DNA of 64,000 bases from Cladobotryum mycophilum (Eukaryota > Ascomycota > Sordariomycetes > Hypocreales > Hypocreaceae), in NCBI GenBank assembly GCA_036429605.1, contig JAVFKD010000004.1, forward strand, positions 4,402,001 through 4,466,000. The letters run 5' to 3'. Positions within the stretch are counted from its first letter, which is position 1. Each line of letters opens with the position of its first letter. The notes beneath the pieces were generated by a model that was not told the DNA's origin, searched no databases, and saw only the letters and a program-made list of their open reading frames with translations. Of the stretch, positions 23,923 through 35,357 are shown piece after piece. Made by a program: the position numbers and the translations under genes.

Positions 23923-24605
23923 TATTTTTATTTTATTTTTAGCTAGACTTATCAGCGTGACTTTGAGAAATACAGGATCATGAATAGTCAATGATGTTGA
24001 TAGACACTCAGATGGGTTGGGCTCGTACTTTAGGCCGCAACGGCCAAAATCAGGTACAAGGCACGTTGTACCAAGATTGGGCTGTCGCTTATATTAGTAA
24101 TTTGGTACTAGCAAATTGGCTGTTATTGGTAGAATATCTGAGGGCATAACAACATCTTATGGTAATGCTTATTCTTCTACTTTTTAAATGAGAAGCGGAG
24201 CAGAGAGTCTGTGACCATGCCTAGCTCTTCAAAGAGCTTCTTCTGCTCCCAAAACAAGGTTTTACCCAGGAGTGGCCAAACAGTTTCTGGATTCAGGTAG
24301 GTCTTGGATCAAACAGTTCAAGACTCACTGGCACACCCTATACACCAATCATACAACGAACAATGAGCTGCATGCGGTGAGATGAACTATGCCAATGGGT
24401 ATTTGCGGATTGGGACATGAAACAATCACCGCTGAAATGTATGCACGCATGCCGAAACCACATGCTATTTGCCACGGTAGATATATATTACTATTACTGT
24501 GTTCATCCAGTATTTTCAACTCATTACCCTCTCATAATTCCATCGCTAAATCTGGTTCCTATCATACAGATTACATATAAAAGCAAATCATTCACAGTCG
24601 CGTGT
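23923..24605. other. intergenic
   Basis: About 680 bp between two minus-strand genes. It should contain the promoter of the DUF7580 gene. Short A/T-rich tracts (TTATTTTTATTTTA near 23925-23940) lie just upstream of its ATG. Small plus-strand frames at 24389-24626 show no family features. Confidence 0.4.
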
Positions 24606-25726
24606 TTAGATCTAGTATGCGATTAGTTGAGATCATTACACATGCATATTAACACAAGATGATACATACCTCCAGAATAACAGGTCCAGCGAAGACGCTG
24701 TCGTCAGTGACAGCCTTGTTGTCCTTGTTGAGAACCACGTAGGTCTGGCCGGCAAAGCCAGTGGGGATCTTGACCAAGTAACCACCGTAGGCATAAGTGG
24801 CGGGGACAAAGACAGGGCCAGTAACGGCGATGAAGGCAGCGTAGACCTGGTCATTGCCTGTGGGCTTAGCCTAGTAGTGGATTAGTATATCAAGAGACAA
24901 TCGAGAGAGGCAAGGGAGTGCGACGTACTGTAGTCTCCAGAGAAATGGTGTCACCAGCCTTGAGGGCCTTGGGAGAAGTGGCCGAAAGAGTGAGGCGAGG
25001 GAATGCCTTGACAGGCAGAGCGGGGTTCTCCTTGGGGCAGGAGACGATGAACTGCGACGCCAGGGAGTACACCTCGTCAATGGACAAGGGAGTATCGAAT
25101 GGCTGAGCAAAGGGGACCTGCTTGAGGCCGCCTCGGATGTAGGAGGAGTGGCGGGCTTCCACAGTCAAAATGGAACCAGCAGCTGTGAGGTATGCCTTGT
25201 TGGCAATGCTGGCGGCGGCACCGAGGTAGGCGGAGACACCAACGCCCTCCAGGATAGAGGCGGTCAAAATGAAGCTTTTGACATCGGTGACACCAAAGTT
25301 ATACTTGCACTCAGCGACGGGCTTTACACCAGCAGCTGCAACTTGTCAGCTTTATTCCATGGCTACTCGGGTAATGGTGTTGGACTTACCCTTCAAGGCC
25401 GTGGTCAAGAAGTTGACATGGTCAGTCTCGTCGCTAGAGACCTTCTTGATGTTGTTGTAAAAGGTCGCATCGAAGCCGGCGGCGGCGAATTGAGCCTGAG
25501 TGAATCGGGACAGACCCTCGCGGTAGAACCTGTCCTCGAGGTGCTCCAAGGTCAAGGCATAGTTGAGGACGTCGCCTATAGTTTCCAGTCAGTATGATGA
25601 ATAACAACAAGATATTTGGTAGAAAGACTCACCATCATTGATGCCGGTACGCTTTTCTACGACTGGTGCACCGGATACAATGCCGGCGGCGGCAGCGAGA
25701 ACGATAGCAGCTTGGGAGAAGAACAT
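24606..25726 (-). CDS. secreted ferritin-like domain protein (Rds1-type)
   Basis: Five exons join cleanly: 25726-25633, 25575-25390, 25335-24929, 24870-24670 and 24611-24606 (last codon plus TAA), total 894 nt, 297 residues. Introns use GTGAGT, GTAAGT, GTACGT and GTATGT donors and end CTATAG, TTGCAG, ACTAG and ACTAG. Residues 1-20 are a signal peptide (MFFSQAAIVLAAAAGIVSGA). The body is the Ferritin_2-like four-helix fold found in fungal Rds1 proteins: LEHLEDRFYREGL (helix with E..E), SSDETDHVNFL, TASILEGVGVSAYLGAAA and LTVEARHSSYIRGGL, the last carrying the ExxxH pair. The C-terminal part is a beta-rich tail. Family members are extracellular or vacuolar and of unclear biochemistry, and yeast rds1 responds to stress. 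The tiny final exon is odd but well supported by its splice sites. A TATA-like CTTATAAGC lies near 25855. Confidence 0.88.
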
Positions 25727-27948
25727 GGTGAAGATGTGATGTGGAATTAAGTCTAGGATGAGGAATTGGAAATTAGGAGGAAAGTTGATGGAAAAAGATT
25801 GAGAGAGGTGATGGTTGTATGGATGGAAACTCCAATTGATGAAGATGCTCTCCCTTATAAGCACTCTGCTCTCATCATTAACACGGTGTGCTGTGCTCCC
25901 GCTCTCTCATACCCTTGCGTGCACTTCCGTTATTCATTTCCTCTCCTCGTCGCCCGTCGGTCGTCATGCATAACACCCAAAGCTCAACCCTCATCTCCCC
26001 CCAAGAGTACAAGACATGGACGCAGATTGGTGGCGCTCACCGTGCGCCCCCCGGATATCAGTGGCCGGAAACAAAGGCCCGGATCGTCAGCGCGGGCGAG
26101 AATCTCACCCCTGCGCCGGCATTTTTGGCTCCCGCTCACTACCAGAGTAAGCCTGATGCAAGCTTGCATGGACACTCTCGGCATCTACTGCTATCCGGGC
26201 TGCTTCGGGCCAAGCGTCGGGAGGTTTGATCTCGGCTTGTTTTTCTTCCGCGCCAGCTTTTGACTTCCAGCACGTCATGGTATTTGAAATCACTGTTTGT
26301 TTTGTTTATCAGATCCGAGCTTGTTTCTTATTCGTAGATGCTAGGGAAATAGTTAGGGGGTCACACCGTACATCTAGAATATCGGGATGTTGTTAGTCCG
26401 TATGTTTGTTTTCCGCTGGCGATATTGTTTACGCAAACCCAATGTGCTCAAGAATAATCTCCAGTAATACCGCTCTGTAACTGGAATCGAAGTGTTGTTT
26501 AATCTTGGTCTTTTTATTTATTTATTTGTTTATTTATTAATTTATACTTCTATGACTTTCTAAGTGGTAGTGAGATGCAACACTTCAGGGTAAGCATTTA
26601 CATCATGAACCGATCCTCATATGCCAAGGCGTGCTCCCACCTTAAGGAGCGGCTTGCATTCGTGTTCACAATAGTAGTGCAGTGCTCAGAATGCACCCTG
26701 ATCCTCTGCTAACAGCTACCTTAATATATTGGAGGTAAGTCAGACTGTGACATCTATAAACCAGTTCATCTATAATAGATGACTAGAATAGACCAATCTA
26801 CATTCACTTACCGTCGGGCTTGCTCCCGACTCACAGTGCCATGCGTATAACTGACCGGAGAATACCAGTCTGCTATACACGGTCAAAGCCGTTTGCAGGT
26901 GGACTGGGCTCTTACATTAGGCCATTACGGCTCAGCATCTCCAATATCTAGACACACGGGCACATACCCCGCTGGCAGGGTAGAACCAGTCAATACTTCT
27001 ACGCTTGATGCCGGTGAACACGAATCACGTCAAGAATTTATTGAATGCCGTCCTCCAGTGGAATCTCGTCTTATACAGTGTCAAATGATCAAGAACATTG
27101 TCGCTCGCCTATTTGGGCTGTAGGGTTATGGAATATTTCAGGTCAATCGGAAAAAACAGAGATGAGGGGTCTGGGTGATGACGAAAGAGTCCAGAAATGG
27201 GTACCTGGAAGCTTCACGATGCAAGCTGATTGATTCAAACTTTGGGCAGTAAACCTCGGCGTTTCTGTGTCGGGGCACGGGTTGCTAGCAGGCGCTATTT
27301 GACATGCTTTCTGATCATTTATGAAAAACTCCAGAGATCTCTTGCGGACGGTAAATCAGCCATGGGGGATGTGGTGTTTCAACGCTAACCAGTTCTCTAG
27401 TCATCTAACACCTCACTGAAGAGGATATAAGAGCGAAGACGATGACTCTGATACTAGACACAGTCCATGAATCAGACGTTAAACCACTTCTTGGTGGTGT
27501 TTCAGGGACTCCATATATTGATTATCCCCTTGTTAGGTCTCCTTTGGTACTGGAAGCACACATGGGTGCTCGAAGGGCAGCAGTCTTTCCGTTTCTGCAT
27601 CTTGGCATAGAGGAGGCTACGGAGTCCAAATTTCATCCAACAACTTTGGTTACAGCAGATCATAGAAACTCCTCATGAGACTGGATCATTCTTCATATAT
27701 CGCATTGTGCAGGCAACCGTTGCCAGACGACGCCAGTTCGCCTCTTGGAGGCACCACAGAGACAAACCTGGTCAGCCCAGGAAATAGCCAAATATGCAGC
27801 ATGAATATTGATCTAAAAGCTCCTCCTTCCCGTTTACGTTCCCCGAGTCGTTACCACTTTCACCTGAACTAACCATACATGTTGCTAAACAACCCATACA
27901 CCAGACCATTCAACCTTTTCTCACCCTCCCATTTACTGCTCCAATAAC
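25727..27948. other. intergenic, about 2.2 kb
   Basis: Between the divergently placed 5' end of the ferritin-like gene and the 3' end of the membrane protein gene. Several small frames exist (the largest are 165 and 113 codons on plus, 25766-26263 and 25888-26229), overlapping each other and with no domain. A 3' UTR-like T-rich tract TTTATTTATTTATTTG is at about 26512-26528. I see no RNA gene or repeat. Confidence 0.45.
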
Positions 27949-29022
27949 TTAACAGGCCGTGGACCAAGCCCTGCCACCCTTATCATTTACCGTTGCACAA
28001 GTGTATGGTGGAATCGGTGCACCATTGGCGCAGGGCAAACCGCACTCCTCGTTGGCAGCGACGCAGTGGTAGTACCAGCCAAACACTGTCCCATCGCTGC
28101 CTCGAGTCTCCCAGCATGACCATCTGTCTTGCTCATCGTTATCGTGCCTGGTAAGCCCATCGAGGACTGTCCTCAACACGTTCTGATTGTGGCACGTGCC
28201 TACCCAGCCATCGTTGTATATGCATGAAAATGACTCATCTTCAAAGTCGTCACGTTTGGCGATACGTGCATGCATGTGGTCGTACAGCTCAGTTGACATG
28301 TAGTATCCTCCAACACCGATGAAACCACTGCGCGATGTGTCGAACTCAAGACCACTTCGTGCACCCACAGAAGCCACAGCAGTGGACAGCGCCGTTATAA
28401 CACCAGCAGCATCCCCAATCACGGCGCCACCGGACGCCACCCTGAAAGCCGTTACCGCATTACCCATGTTGGAAGCCACAAATACGAGGCAACCAGGGAT
28501 GAAGACACACAGGAGCCCAGCCAAAACGACTACTCCCGCAGCTCCTGCAATGATTTGGGGTGCTGTGATGTCGAAATCGAGGCCAGTCGTGGGTGACAGA
28601 TGTTGGTTGACAGCGAGCACTAGCTCACTCTTGGGACCATGCTCGTCGATGCTATGGAGAAGCCCATCTACAATCTTGACATGGGTTGAATTGTTGTCCA
28701 ACAGCCCATCATGGCCATGGTAGATGCCGTTGGAATACAGCGGGGCGCTGTTGATCCGGCTGATAAAGTCGACAGCGCTCTCATCTGCGGCAAAATGCCA
28801 TTTGGTTGTCCCCGCCTCGTAGTCCGATCGCCACTTGATGCCGTGGCTTGGGGCCCCCACCGCACTGGCACCAACAAAGAAGTTTGGAAGTTTGCCTCCC
28901 AAAAACAGGTACACGGTGAAGAGGATGAAGGAGACCATGATGACTGATATCTGGATTTCCCTCCGGCTGACTTGGTTCCTGTTTGTTTGTGCCGTGGTTT
29001 TGCAGTTTGGGCAGGTATCCAT
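27949..29022 (-). CDS. membrane-anchored protein, Cys-rich C-terminus, unknown function
   Basis: A single-exon frame of 357 residues with ATG at 29022. The N-terminus carries a CPNC pair, then a strong membrane segment (about residues 24-45, ISVIMVSFILFTVYLFLGG). Two further long hydrophobic stretches (about 158-190 and 196-220) are rich in Gly/Ala/Val. The last 100 residues are polar with about ten Cys and many Trp (WSCWETRGSDG, WYYHCVAANEECGLPCANG), suggesting a disulphide-bonded extracytoplasmic domain preceded by a possible KR cleavage site (IAKRDDFEDES). I do not recognise a family. The two internal hydrophobic stretches look more like membrane-inserting hairpins than a transporter. Codon use and the clean single frame support a real gene. 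Confidence 0.65.
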   Translation of the reverse strand: MDTCPNCKTTAQTNRNQVSRREIQISVIMVSFILFTVYLFLGGKLPNFFVGASAVGAPSHGIKWRSDYEAGTTKWHFAADESAVDFISRINSAPLYSNGIYHGHDGLLDNNSTHVKIVDGLLHSIDEHGPKSELVLAVNQHLSPTTGLDFDITAPQIIAGAAGVVVLAGLLCVFIPGCLVFVASNMGNAVTAFRVASGGAVIGDAAGVITALSTAVASVGARSGLEFDTSRSGFIGVGGYYMSTELYDHMHARIAKRDDFEDESFSCIYNDGWVGTCHNQNVLRTVLDGLTRHDNDEQDRWSCWETRGSDGTVFGWYYHCVAANEECGLPCANGAPIPPYTCATVNDKGGRAWSTAC

Positions 29023-32000
29023 CTTTGCCGATTTGTCTATCGTCTCGCTATAGTACTTGTAGACAACTAAACGCAGGCAATCAAATTAGATTAGTATATG
29101 CTCGCAAACGGCAAGGGAGGAAGAGGAGGAGGACCCTCGGACCTATGGTAACTATATTTTTCGTAAAGGCAACGTGGAAAAATAAGCTTAACACGCAAAG
29201 AATGATGCAAAGCGGGAAATGATGACTTGTATTGTGTCGGGTATAGGAACAATTATTTAACAAGAAAAGGAAAAGGAAAATGAACTGTACTCATGCGTTG
29301 AGGTTATTGATCTAACGGACATATTGGGGGCCAGACAGAAATGCGGCACACCGGCAGCGCGGCAGAAAGAGGTATCTTGGCGCACGGTTCACAGATCGTC
29401 CATTACTTCATACACTGTTGGTCATAGGCATAAACGGGCAGGTACAGACACGGACAGCCTCGCAGGTATGTAGGTAATGCAAGTTGTGTAGCAATAGGAT
29501 GGTTGTTGGTAGTTGACACTCTATCGGCTACTCCCCAATGTGGCACAAGCTGCTACATCAGGTTCAACACGTCACTGACTTTAGCGTCTATTGGCTATCT
29601 GTTTCACCCTTGTTGCCGAAGAGCGGCTGCCATGTTGCATTCGGTGTGCGTGTGCATACCTGCGGAAGATGTTTGCGTGTTGGTAAGATTGATTCTGCAT
29701 GTTGGTAAGATGCTGCATGTTGGTAAGATCCATGTCACCCCGCTGGCATACATACAGTATAGCACCACGAGCCTTGCATACCACACGGATCAGAAATTTT
29801 TAAATCACTACTAAATACAGTGACAAATGTTCTGATCGGCCGTATCCAGTATGTATCAGTACTTTTTCTGTACCTAGTATAGAAGTTACGGTGTTTTAGA
29901 TCTAGGTAGGCACTTCTAATACTCCGAACCTCTTAGGTACGACTGGGTAATATGGTAAGAGCTCTGTAAGACCAATAGACTGCCGCTTTAATAGAATTAT
30001 ATGGCATAATTACTTGAGAATTATAGAGACCTAAGTAGGTATTATATGTCTAACCAACCAGAGACCCACCCCTGACGTGCGAAAGGAACATGCTAGATAG
30101 CTATACCAGTGGATATGAGTATAGCCAACCAGAGCCTGCGCACACTATTTAACCCTTCTAATTCTTGTAGCATGCAACTGAAGGGCATCCATGTGTCAAG
30201 CAGCATTCTAACGACCTCGGCGCGAGCATAGACCTATGGGGGTCCGTTAATAAGCGCTGTGTTAAGATGAGATTCATTCAAAGTTATGGATATCTAGAAT
30301 AGGGTAGGTATCTCCATGCCAGTCTGTCCCTCGTTCCTGATTAATAATCAATCCGTTCATGGATTTTACATGCATCAAACACCACTGAATAACTTTATAG
30401 CGCTATAGACACTATAATTATAGCCCTCTCGGCGCTCTTGATCAAGCACCTGGACAATCCATCGTTTCTAGGTTAATTAACCAACCCAATATTGCATTAT
30501 GATTAACACATCTTTCATTTGCTTGGCTGCATGCTGAAGGCACGGTGACCTTGAACGCTATTATAATCATTAGCCATACTTTTAAATACTTACTGGTAAT
30601 TAGTTCATTTTGCCGTTTTGACTGCCTTGTGATGTAGCAAAGACTTTGTTTCTAGTAGTATTAAAACCATAGAAATAAGTATTATAATGTGGTCGTGACC
30701 TTGGGTACGAAGAATAGAAAAGGAGGTAAGAAGAGTTAAACTAAGAACAAGAAGGAGCACAGATTTGCTTGCCCCATGAACACCTTGGTCTACGTTGACT
30801 AATATCCATAGATCAATCTCTAACGCTCGTTGAATAACTCCTTCTCTCGCCTGTTTAAATGCTACTACGTTACCTACCGGGTAGTATAATAACATGGCAT
30901 TCTATCATGCTGGAGCACAGATGTCTCATCCCTCAGCATCAAGACTGTTGCCTGTCTTCCCCCGTGGGTAATGGACACATTCCCAGCACGGCAAGGCGTG
31001 ACCCCCATGCACTGATTGCCGTGTTGATTGGATTCCACGGCAGTTCAAACAGCCCAGCGCATCCAATCCTCCAAAGTCAAAGCGACGAGAAGCGTTGCAG
31101 TCGGCATCAGCCGAACCATGGGAAAAAAAGGGGGGGGGGGCTCAAGAACAGAGCTTCCGGATTTAGTAGTTGCAGGATATCCATATTCGGGTTGGCGGAA
31201 TGAAACAGAGCGTTGCAAGATCATCGTCTGGTTCCCCAACCGTGCTTACGGAGATCGGCTGTCACTGGGTAACCTGGAATCCACGTGGCGCTCCAACGAA
31301 CGATTCTGGGAAATACAAACATCAATGAGTACCTGAAGATCCTCGGAGATCTGATCAAGGCCATTGTTTGTCTATTCATCACAAAAGCCAGCTCCAGATT
31401 GTCTCATCATGTCCGTAGCAGAGAGACAGGATTCACACTCAATTCAGTACAGAGACAACGGCTTCCAAGTCACGCCGCGCCCTTCAAGTCATCCGGTTAT
31501 GCGGCAGAACGCTCTCAGGCTATAAAATGGCTGTTAATGTTTCAGGTTGTTTCTTCTGACTGGCACATCCAACCCTCTCCATTCCATCAGATTACCACCA
31601 TCTCAACAGGAATGTTCGCATCGCTTTCATGTTCCCCAATACCAACTCCCCATTTAGGTTAGAATGGTGTAAAACAATGAGCGAGTTCAACACGTGTTAC
31701 GGCGTTGCCGGCATGCAATCATCATGCAGGGTAGTCTGAATGGGTGGACACATTCAGGGACTGTTTTGGATTGTCTTGGAATTTGGGCTTCACATCATCT
31801 CATCATCGTCATCATGGCAATTGGCTCGTCGTAGAAGTCAATGGTGATTCAGTGGAAATTGGCTGCCTAAACGCCCGTGCTACCGAATGCTGTCTTGTCC
31901 ACCAAGCCATCTCTAACCTACCATCTCAAGTGTCATCGCCATCAAACCCATGGCTATAGCAAAGTCGGATAATAAAGTTCAGTAATTATGATACGACTGT

Positions 32001-32123
32001 TGTAAGTGATGGCTCATGTATAAAAACCCAAAGAACATCTTCCATCATCAGATCTTTTCCCTCCTCATCCTCATCAGCAAACATCACCACAGACATCAAC
32101 AGCTTCACTTGACATCACTCAAT
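29023..32123. other. intergenic, about 3.1 kb, no gene seen
   Basis: A long spacer of mildly A+T-rich sequence (especially 29800-30900) with only short, featureless frames on both strands. It holds a small direct repeat (29675-29729), a run of about 11 G preceded by A7 near 31124-31140, and, just before the next gene, a TATA-like TGTATAAAAAC at about 32016-32026. The region could be a decayed mobile element, but I found no terminal repeats. Confidence 0.45.
29675..29729 (+). repeat. three spaced copies of GC(A/G)TGTTGGTAAGAT
   Basis: A 15-bp unit occurs at 29675-29689, 29697-29711 and 29715-29729, the last two identical and separated by 3 bp. Too short to assign a function. Each unit contains GGTAAGA, so it mimics a 5' splice site, but no surrounding gene is evident. 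Confidence 0.55.
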
Positions 32124-32729
32124 ATGCTCGTCCATGCTCTTACCCTTGGCCTCGCCGGCCTGGCTATCGCCTCACCCGCTGCAAAGAAGCCTCCCTACAC
32201 CAAGTCCCAGTCCAAGGGCTTCTTCCTTGGTGCCAGGGCCAGCTTCGGCGGCAGCACCTTGAACGATGGCTACTACATCACTGCCATCGGTACCAACGGC
32301 ACCCACAACTTCCTCCGCATCAACGACGAGGACCCGCCCATGACCTTTTACCAAACTAGTGCCACTGGCCCCATCATGACCGACACTGACTCCGGCCCCC
32401 TCGGACTCACCGCTGTCAAAAGCGCAGATGATGCCTTCAGCAACGTCGTCCTGCAGCCTAATGGCAAGGGCATCTCCATCTCTGCCCATAGCGAACCATT
32501 TGCTCTGCTCGCCCCTGGGGTCTACTTTGTCGACTACGCCGACTATGCCGACTGGCACTACATTCTCCGCCAGGCACCCGATGGTACTTCGGACCCCCCA
32601 GGTGGCCTTGCTGCCATCATGCCCGAGTGCACTGATCTCGATGAGTCGACCGCCGGCTCTCAGGCTGCCGTTGACTCGGACTGCTATGCTAACCTCAAGG
32701 ACATTGACTGGTGGAAGTACAGAAGCTGA
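32124..32729 (+). CDS. small secreted protein, DUF7907-like
   Basis: 201 residues from ATG 32124, which is preferred over the upstream in-frame ATG at 32016 because it begins directly with a signal peptide (MLVHALTLGLAGLAIASPA) and follows a TATA-like element at about 32018 by about 100 bp. The mature part opens KKPPYTKSQSKGFFLGARAS and continues with short beta strands (GYYITAIGTNGTHNFLRIN, PMTFYQTSATGP), resembling the single-domain secreted proteins grouped as DUF7907 in Pezizomycotina. It has only two Cys near the C-terminus and two NGT-type glycosylation sites. Single exon. Function unknown; secretion is inferred from the signal peptide. Confidence 0.75.
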   Translation: MLVHALTLGLAGLAIASPAAKKPPYTKSQSKGFFLGARASFGGSTLNDGYYITAIGTNGTHNFLRINDEDPPMTFYQTSATGPIMTDTDSGPLGLTAVKSADDAFSNVVLQPNGKGISISAHSEPFALLAPGVYFVDYADYADWHYILRQAPDGTSDPPGGLAAIMPECTDLDESTAGSQAAVDSDCYANLKDIDWWKYRS

Positions 32730-34067
32730 AGAACGACGCTTTCTCGTCTTCTTTACTCAGCTATTGTCTTCTCTTCTTGACTCTTTCTGAGTTGGACACT
32801 CTACCTTTGTTAAGCTTATCTTGGATGTGTCTTTTGAAATCGGCAGTGGGGGAGCTTGCCGTGGATTGGTTGCAAGGATATTCGTGTACATAGTCATTCT
32901 AGCCTAGGCGACAATTGTACAAACATTCATCTAGAAATGGCTTCTTTTGTTTCTATTATTGGGTTGACTGGAGAAAGTGCTGCTACAAAGTAAGAAGATG
33001 TCGTGATTCAACATCAGAGTTGTGCATAGAATGGAGCTGCTCATAGTCGGGAAGTCTATGCTTTATTTGATCCGTAGGGGTTCTCGTGAATTTAAACCGC
33101 CTACCTTGCAAGTACTTAAACCTTTATTCAAGTGTCAATAACCACATGCTCTCCTAGTCGCATATCCAAGATTGCGGAGAGCCGTGCCCACATCCCGTCT
33201 CCCACCCTTGCATCGCCGTCATTTTAGCCACGCTCCCATGAAACAAAGTTGGGGGGTTGATCGACGCCATTAGATGTCACAACACACCTGCTCATTGGAT
33301 GCTTTAAATAAATAAAAGTAAAATCTAGAAGAGCCCCCAGTTGAATGAGAAGAGATGGATCGCAATGCGAGCGAAACGACGGAACGATACGTAATAGTCA
33401 AGTAGCCAAGCTACGGCTGATCAAGTAGGGGTCGCAAATATGAGACATTCCCATCAGCACGAAGCAAGCAAATCACTTGCATTTCGTCTTGGCCCCCCAG
33501 CATCCGTGGGCGGAACGTGTGCCAGATCCAACTAGATCCAACCGAGCCCGCTGCTACGCTCAGACTTTGCACAAACCAAATTCTGGTAGTACAATTCGCA
33601 GGGGGATTGGGTTTGCCAACTGCCATGACCGTTTTGAATGCGTTCAAGAACAAAAGCACAGCTATTCTTAATTGTATGCTTGTATCATTCACGATGCGCC
33701 CCAACATTTAGACTTAAATCGAGGTGCATGCGGCTGACGTGGGAGGCACGCTCATTACGAGACATCCACTTCCAACATCGAGTAGTGATTGGCCCGAAGT
33801 AGCCCATATTCAAGCTTATAATTAGACGTGGCTGCGATCCGGCCTTCAGCTTAAATCGGCTGTCATTTGGCTGAAGGGGAGGGCCCGACGGACCGTGAGC
33901 AGCCATATGAGTTTATGCTCCCTGTCTACAAATGCCGGGGCTGTCGGCGTATATATATATATCTGGGCCATCTATCCCTCTCAGCACGATCTTGTCATAA
34001 GACCTTGTGAGCAAGCTCTACAAAAAAAAAAAGTTGTTTCCATCATTCATACAACCCGCTTATCACG
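32730..34067. other. intergenic, 1.3 kb
   Basis: Spacer between the small secreted protein and the tandem Cys-rich pair. It ends with a promoter-like stretch: an alternating GTATATATATATATC at about 33949-33963, roughly 105 bp upstream of the 34068 ATG, and a poly-A run (34019-34031) in the leader. No gene supported; frames on either strand are short and domain-free. Confidence 0.5.
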
Positions 34068-34622
34068 ATGCTCTTCAAATACTTCCTCGCCTTTGCCGCC
34101 ACTGGCCTCATCAACCACGGCCTCGCAGACGGCGGCCGACCCTGCGGTCTCAAGATTGCTCGCTGCCCACAGGGCAACGTCTGCGTCCCAGACAACCCAA
34201 AGTGTACCGACCTCAACCGATGCAGAGGCACCTGCACCCCCGATCACTGCAGTCGCCCGTGCGGCTTCAAGATTGCCCCCTGCCCGCAGGATATGGCCTG
34301 CATCCCCAACAGTCCCGCGTGCACCGACCTCAACAACTGCCTGGGGACCTGCACCACGCTTCGCAAGTATCCTCCCTGTGGAGGCCATCGACCCGACCCG
34401 CCTCAGTGCGATAAGCAGTCAGTGTGCATTGATGATCTTCGAGTGCCGGGTTCGTGTGGGATGAAGTGCGATGCCCCTGGCATTTGCGTTTCGAAAAAGG
34501 TATCCACCTGCGGTGGCATCGCTGGCCGCCGTTGTCCAAAGGGTCTGGATTGTTACGATGACCCGAGGGACGAGTGTGACCCTACCAAGGGTGGACGGGA
34601 CTGTACTGGTATTTGTCTCTAA
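34068..34622 (+). CDS. secreted Cys-rich protein, tandem paralogue A
   Basis: 184 residues, single exon, signal peptide MLFKYFLAFAATGLINHGLA. The mature protein has 28 Cys arranged as two near-identical N-terminal modules (about residues 24-56 and 62-94, each RPCG(L/F)KIA.CPQ...C.P..P.CTDL..C.GTC), then a CGGH...PPQC unit and a C-terminal CGG..G..CP.G..C.DDP...C unit. It resembles the Cys-rich secreted proteins often found as candidate effectors in fungi, with no enzymatic motif. The next gene downstream (34914-35357) is a clear paralogue lacking the second module. Likely extracellular; target unknown. TATA-type element near 33950. Confidence 0.82.
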   Translation: MLFKYFLAFAATGLINHGLADGGRPCGLKIARCPQGNVCVPDNPKCTDLNRCRGTCTPDHCSRPCGFKIAPCPQDMACIPNSPACTDLNNCLGTCTTLRKYPPCGGHRPDPPQCDKQSVCIDDLRVPGSCGMKCDAPGICVSKKVSTCGGIAGRRCPKGLDCYDDPRDECDPTKGGRDCTGICL

Positions 34623-34913
34623 AGCCGTTTTAGTTTGGCCGGATATGGGCTTGCATTTTGTTCAATGGGGTTTGGCGCCAGGGGGTTTGTTGTATCGCGG
34701 TCTACAAAGTAGCACTACCAGAAATCCGCTTGCAACGTCAATACATGATACTAATTAAACATGTCTCTGATCTGCGTTCAGCTTGTCACCTTGATGATAA
34801 ATTCTCTTTATATATACGTCTTTCCCTTCCCGCGTGATCCTCTTGTAGAGACATCTACCAGCGAGCCCCCCACAGCTAACGTCTTCATCATTCATCCGAC
34901 ACACAACCTCATC

Positions 34914-35357
34914 ATGCTCATCAAATACCTTCTCGCCTTTGTCACAGCCGGCCTCATCAATCCCGGTCTCGCTATTCCCAATGCCATCCGCCCGTGTAGT
35001 TTGAAGCTCCCCCACTGCGCACGGAACACGATTTGCGTTCCCAACAGCCCGCAGTGCACCGATCTCACCCGCTGCGCAGGCACATGCATTCCCGGTCGCA
35101 CGTATCCTGAATGCGGAGGGCATGGCCCAAGGGCACCGCAATGTAACAGGACCTCGACGTGCAGGGATGATCCGCGGATACCGAACAATTGCGGGCTGGA
35201 ATGCGGTGGCCGTGGTATCTGCATCCCGAATAAGGCTCCTTCTTGCGCCGGCCCCGATGAGCGCCCTTGTCCCAACGGCCTACAGTGCCATGATGCTCCT
35301 GGCGATAGTTGTCATCCGACAGACGATGGAGAGAACTGCCTCGGGGTTTGTCTTTAG
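34914..35357 (+). CDS. secreted Cys-rich protein, tandem paralogue B
   Basis: 147 residues from ATG 34914, signal peptide MLIKYLLAFVTAGLINPGLA, nearly matching paralogue A over the first 20 residues. One RPCSLKLPHC...CTDLTRCAGTC module replaces the pair in A, followed by the same YPECGGH...APQC, NCGLECGGRGIC and ERPCPNGLQCHDAPGDSC blocks ending in CLGVCL. An upstream in-frame ATG at 34761 would put a non-signal 51-residue extension in front and is less likely. A TATA-like TTTATATATACG lies at about 34806-34817, roughly 100 bp upstream. The intergenic distance to A is only 291 bp, so the pair arose by tandem duplication, with gain or loss of one module. Confidence 0.82.
   Translation: MLIKYLLAFVTAGLINPGLAIPNAIRPCSLKLPHCARNTICVPNSPQCTDLTRCAGTCIPGRTYPECGGHGPRAPQCNRTSTCRDDPRIPNNCGLECGGRGICIPNKAPSCAGPDERPCPNGLQCHDAPGDSCHPTDDGENCLGVCL

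Noticed and set aside
25766..26263. Plus-strand genes upstream of the ferritin-like gene
   Set aside because: Two overlapping frames (165 and 113 codons) with no signal, domain or consistent codon use; they cover the promoter of the ferritin-like gene.
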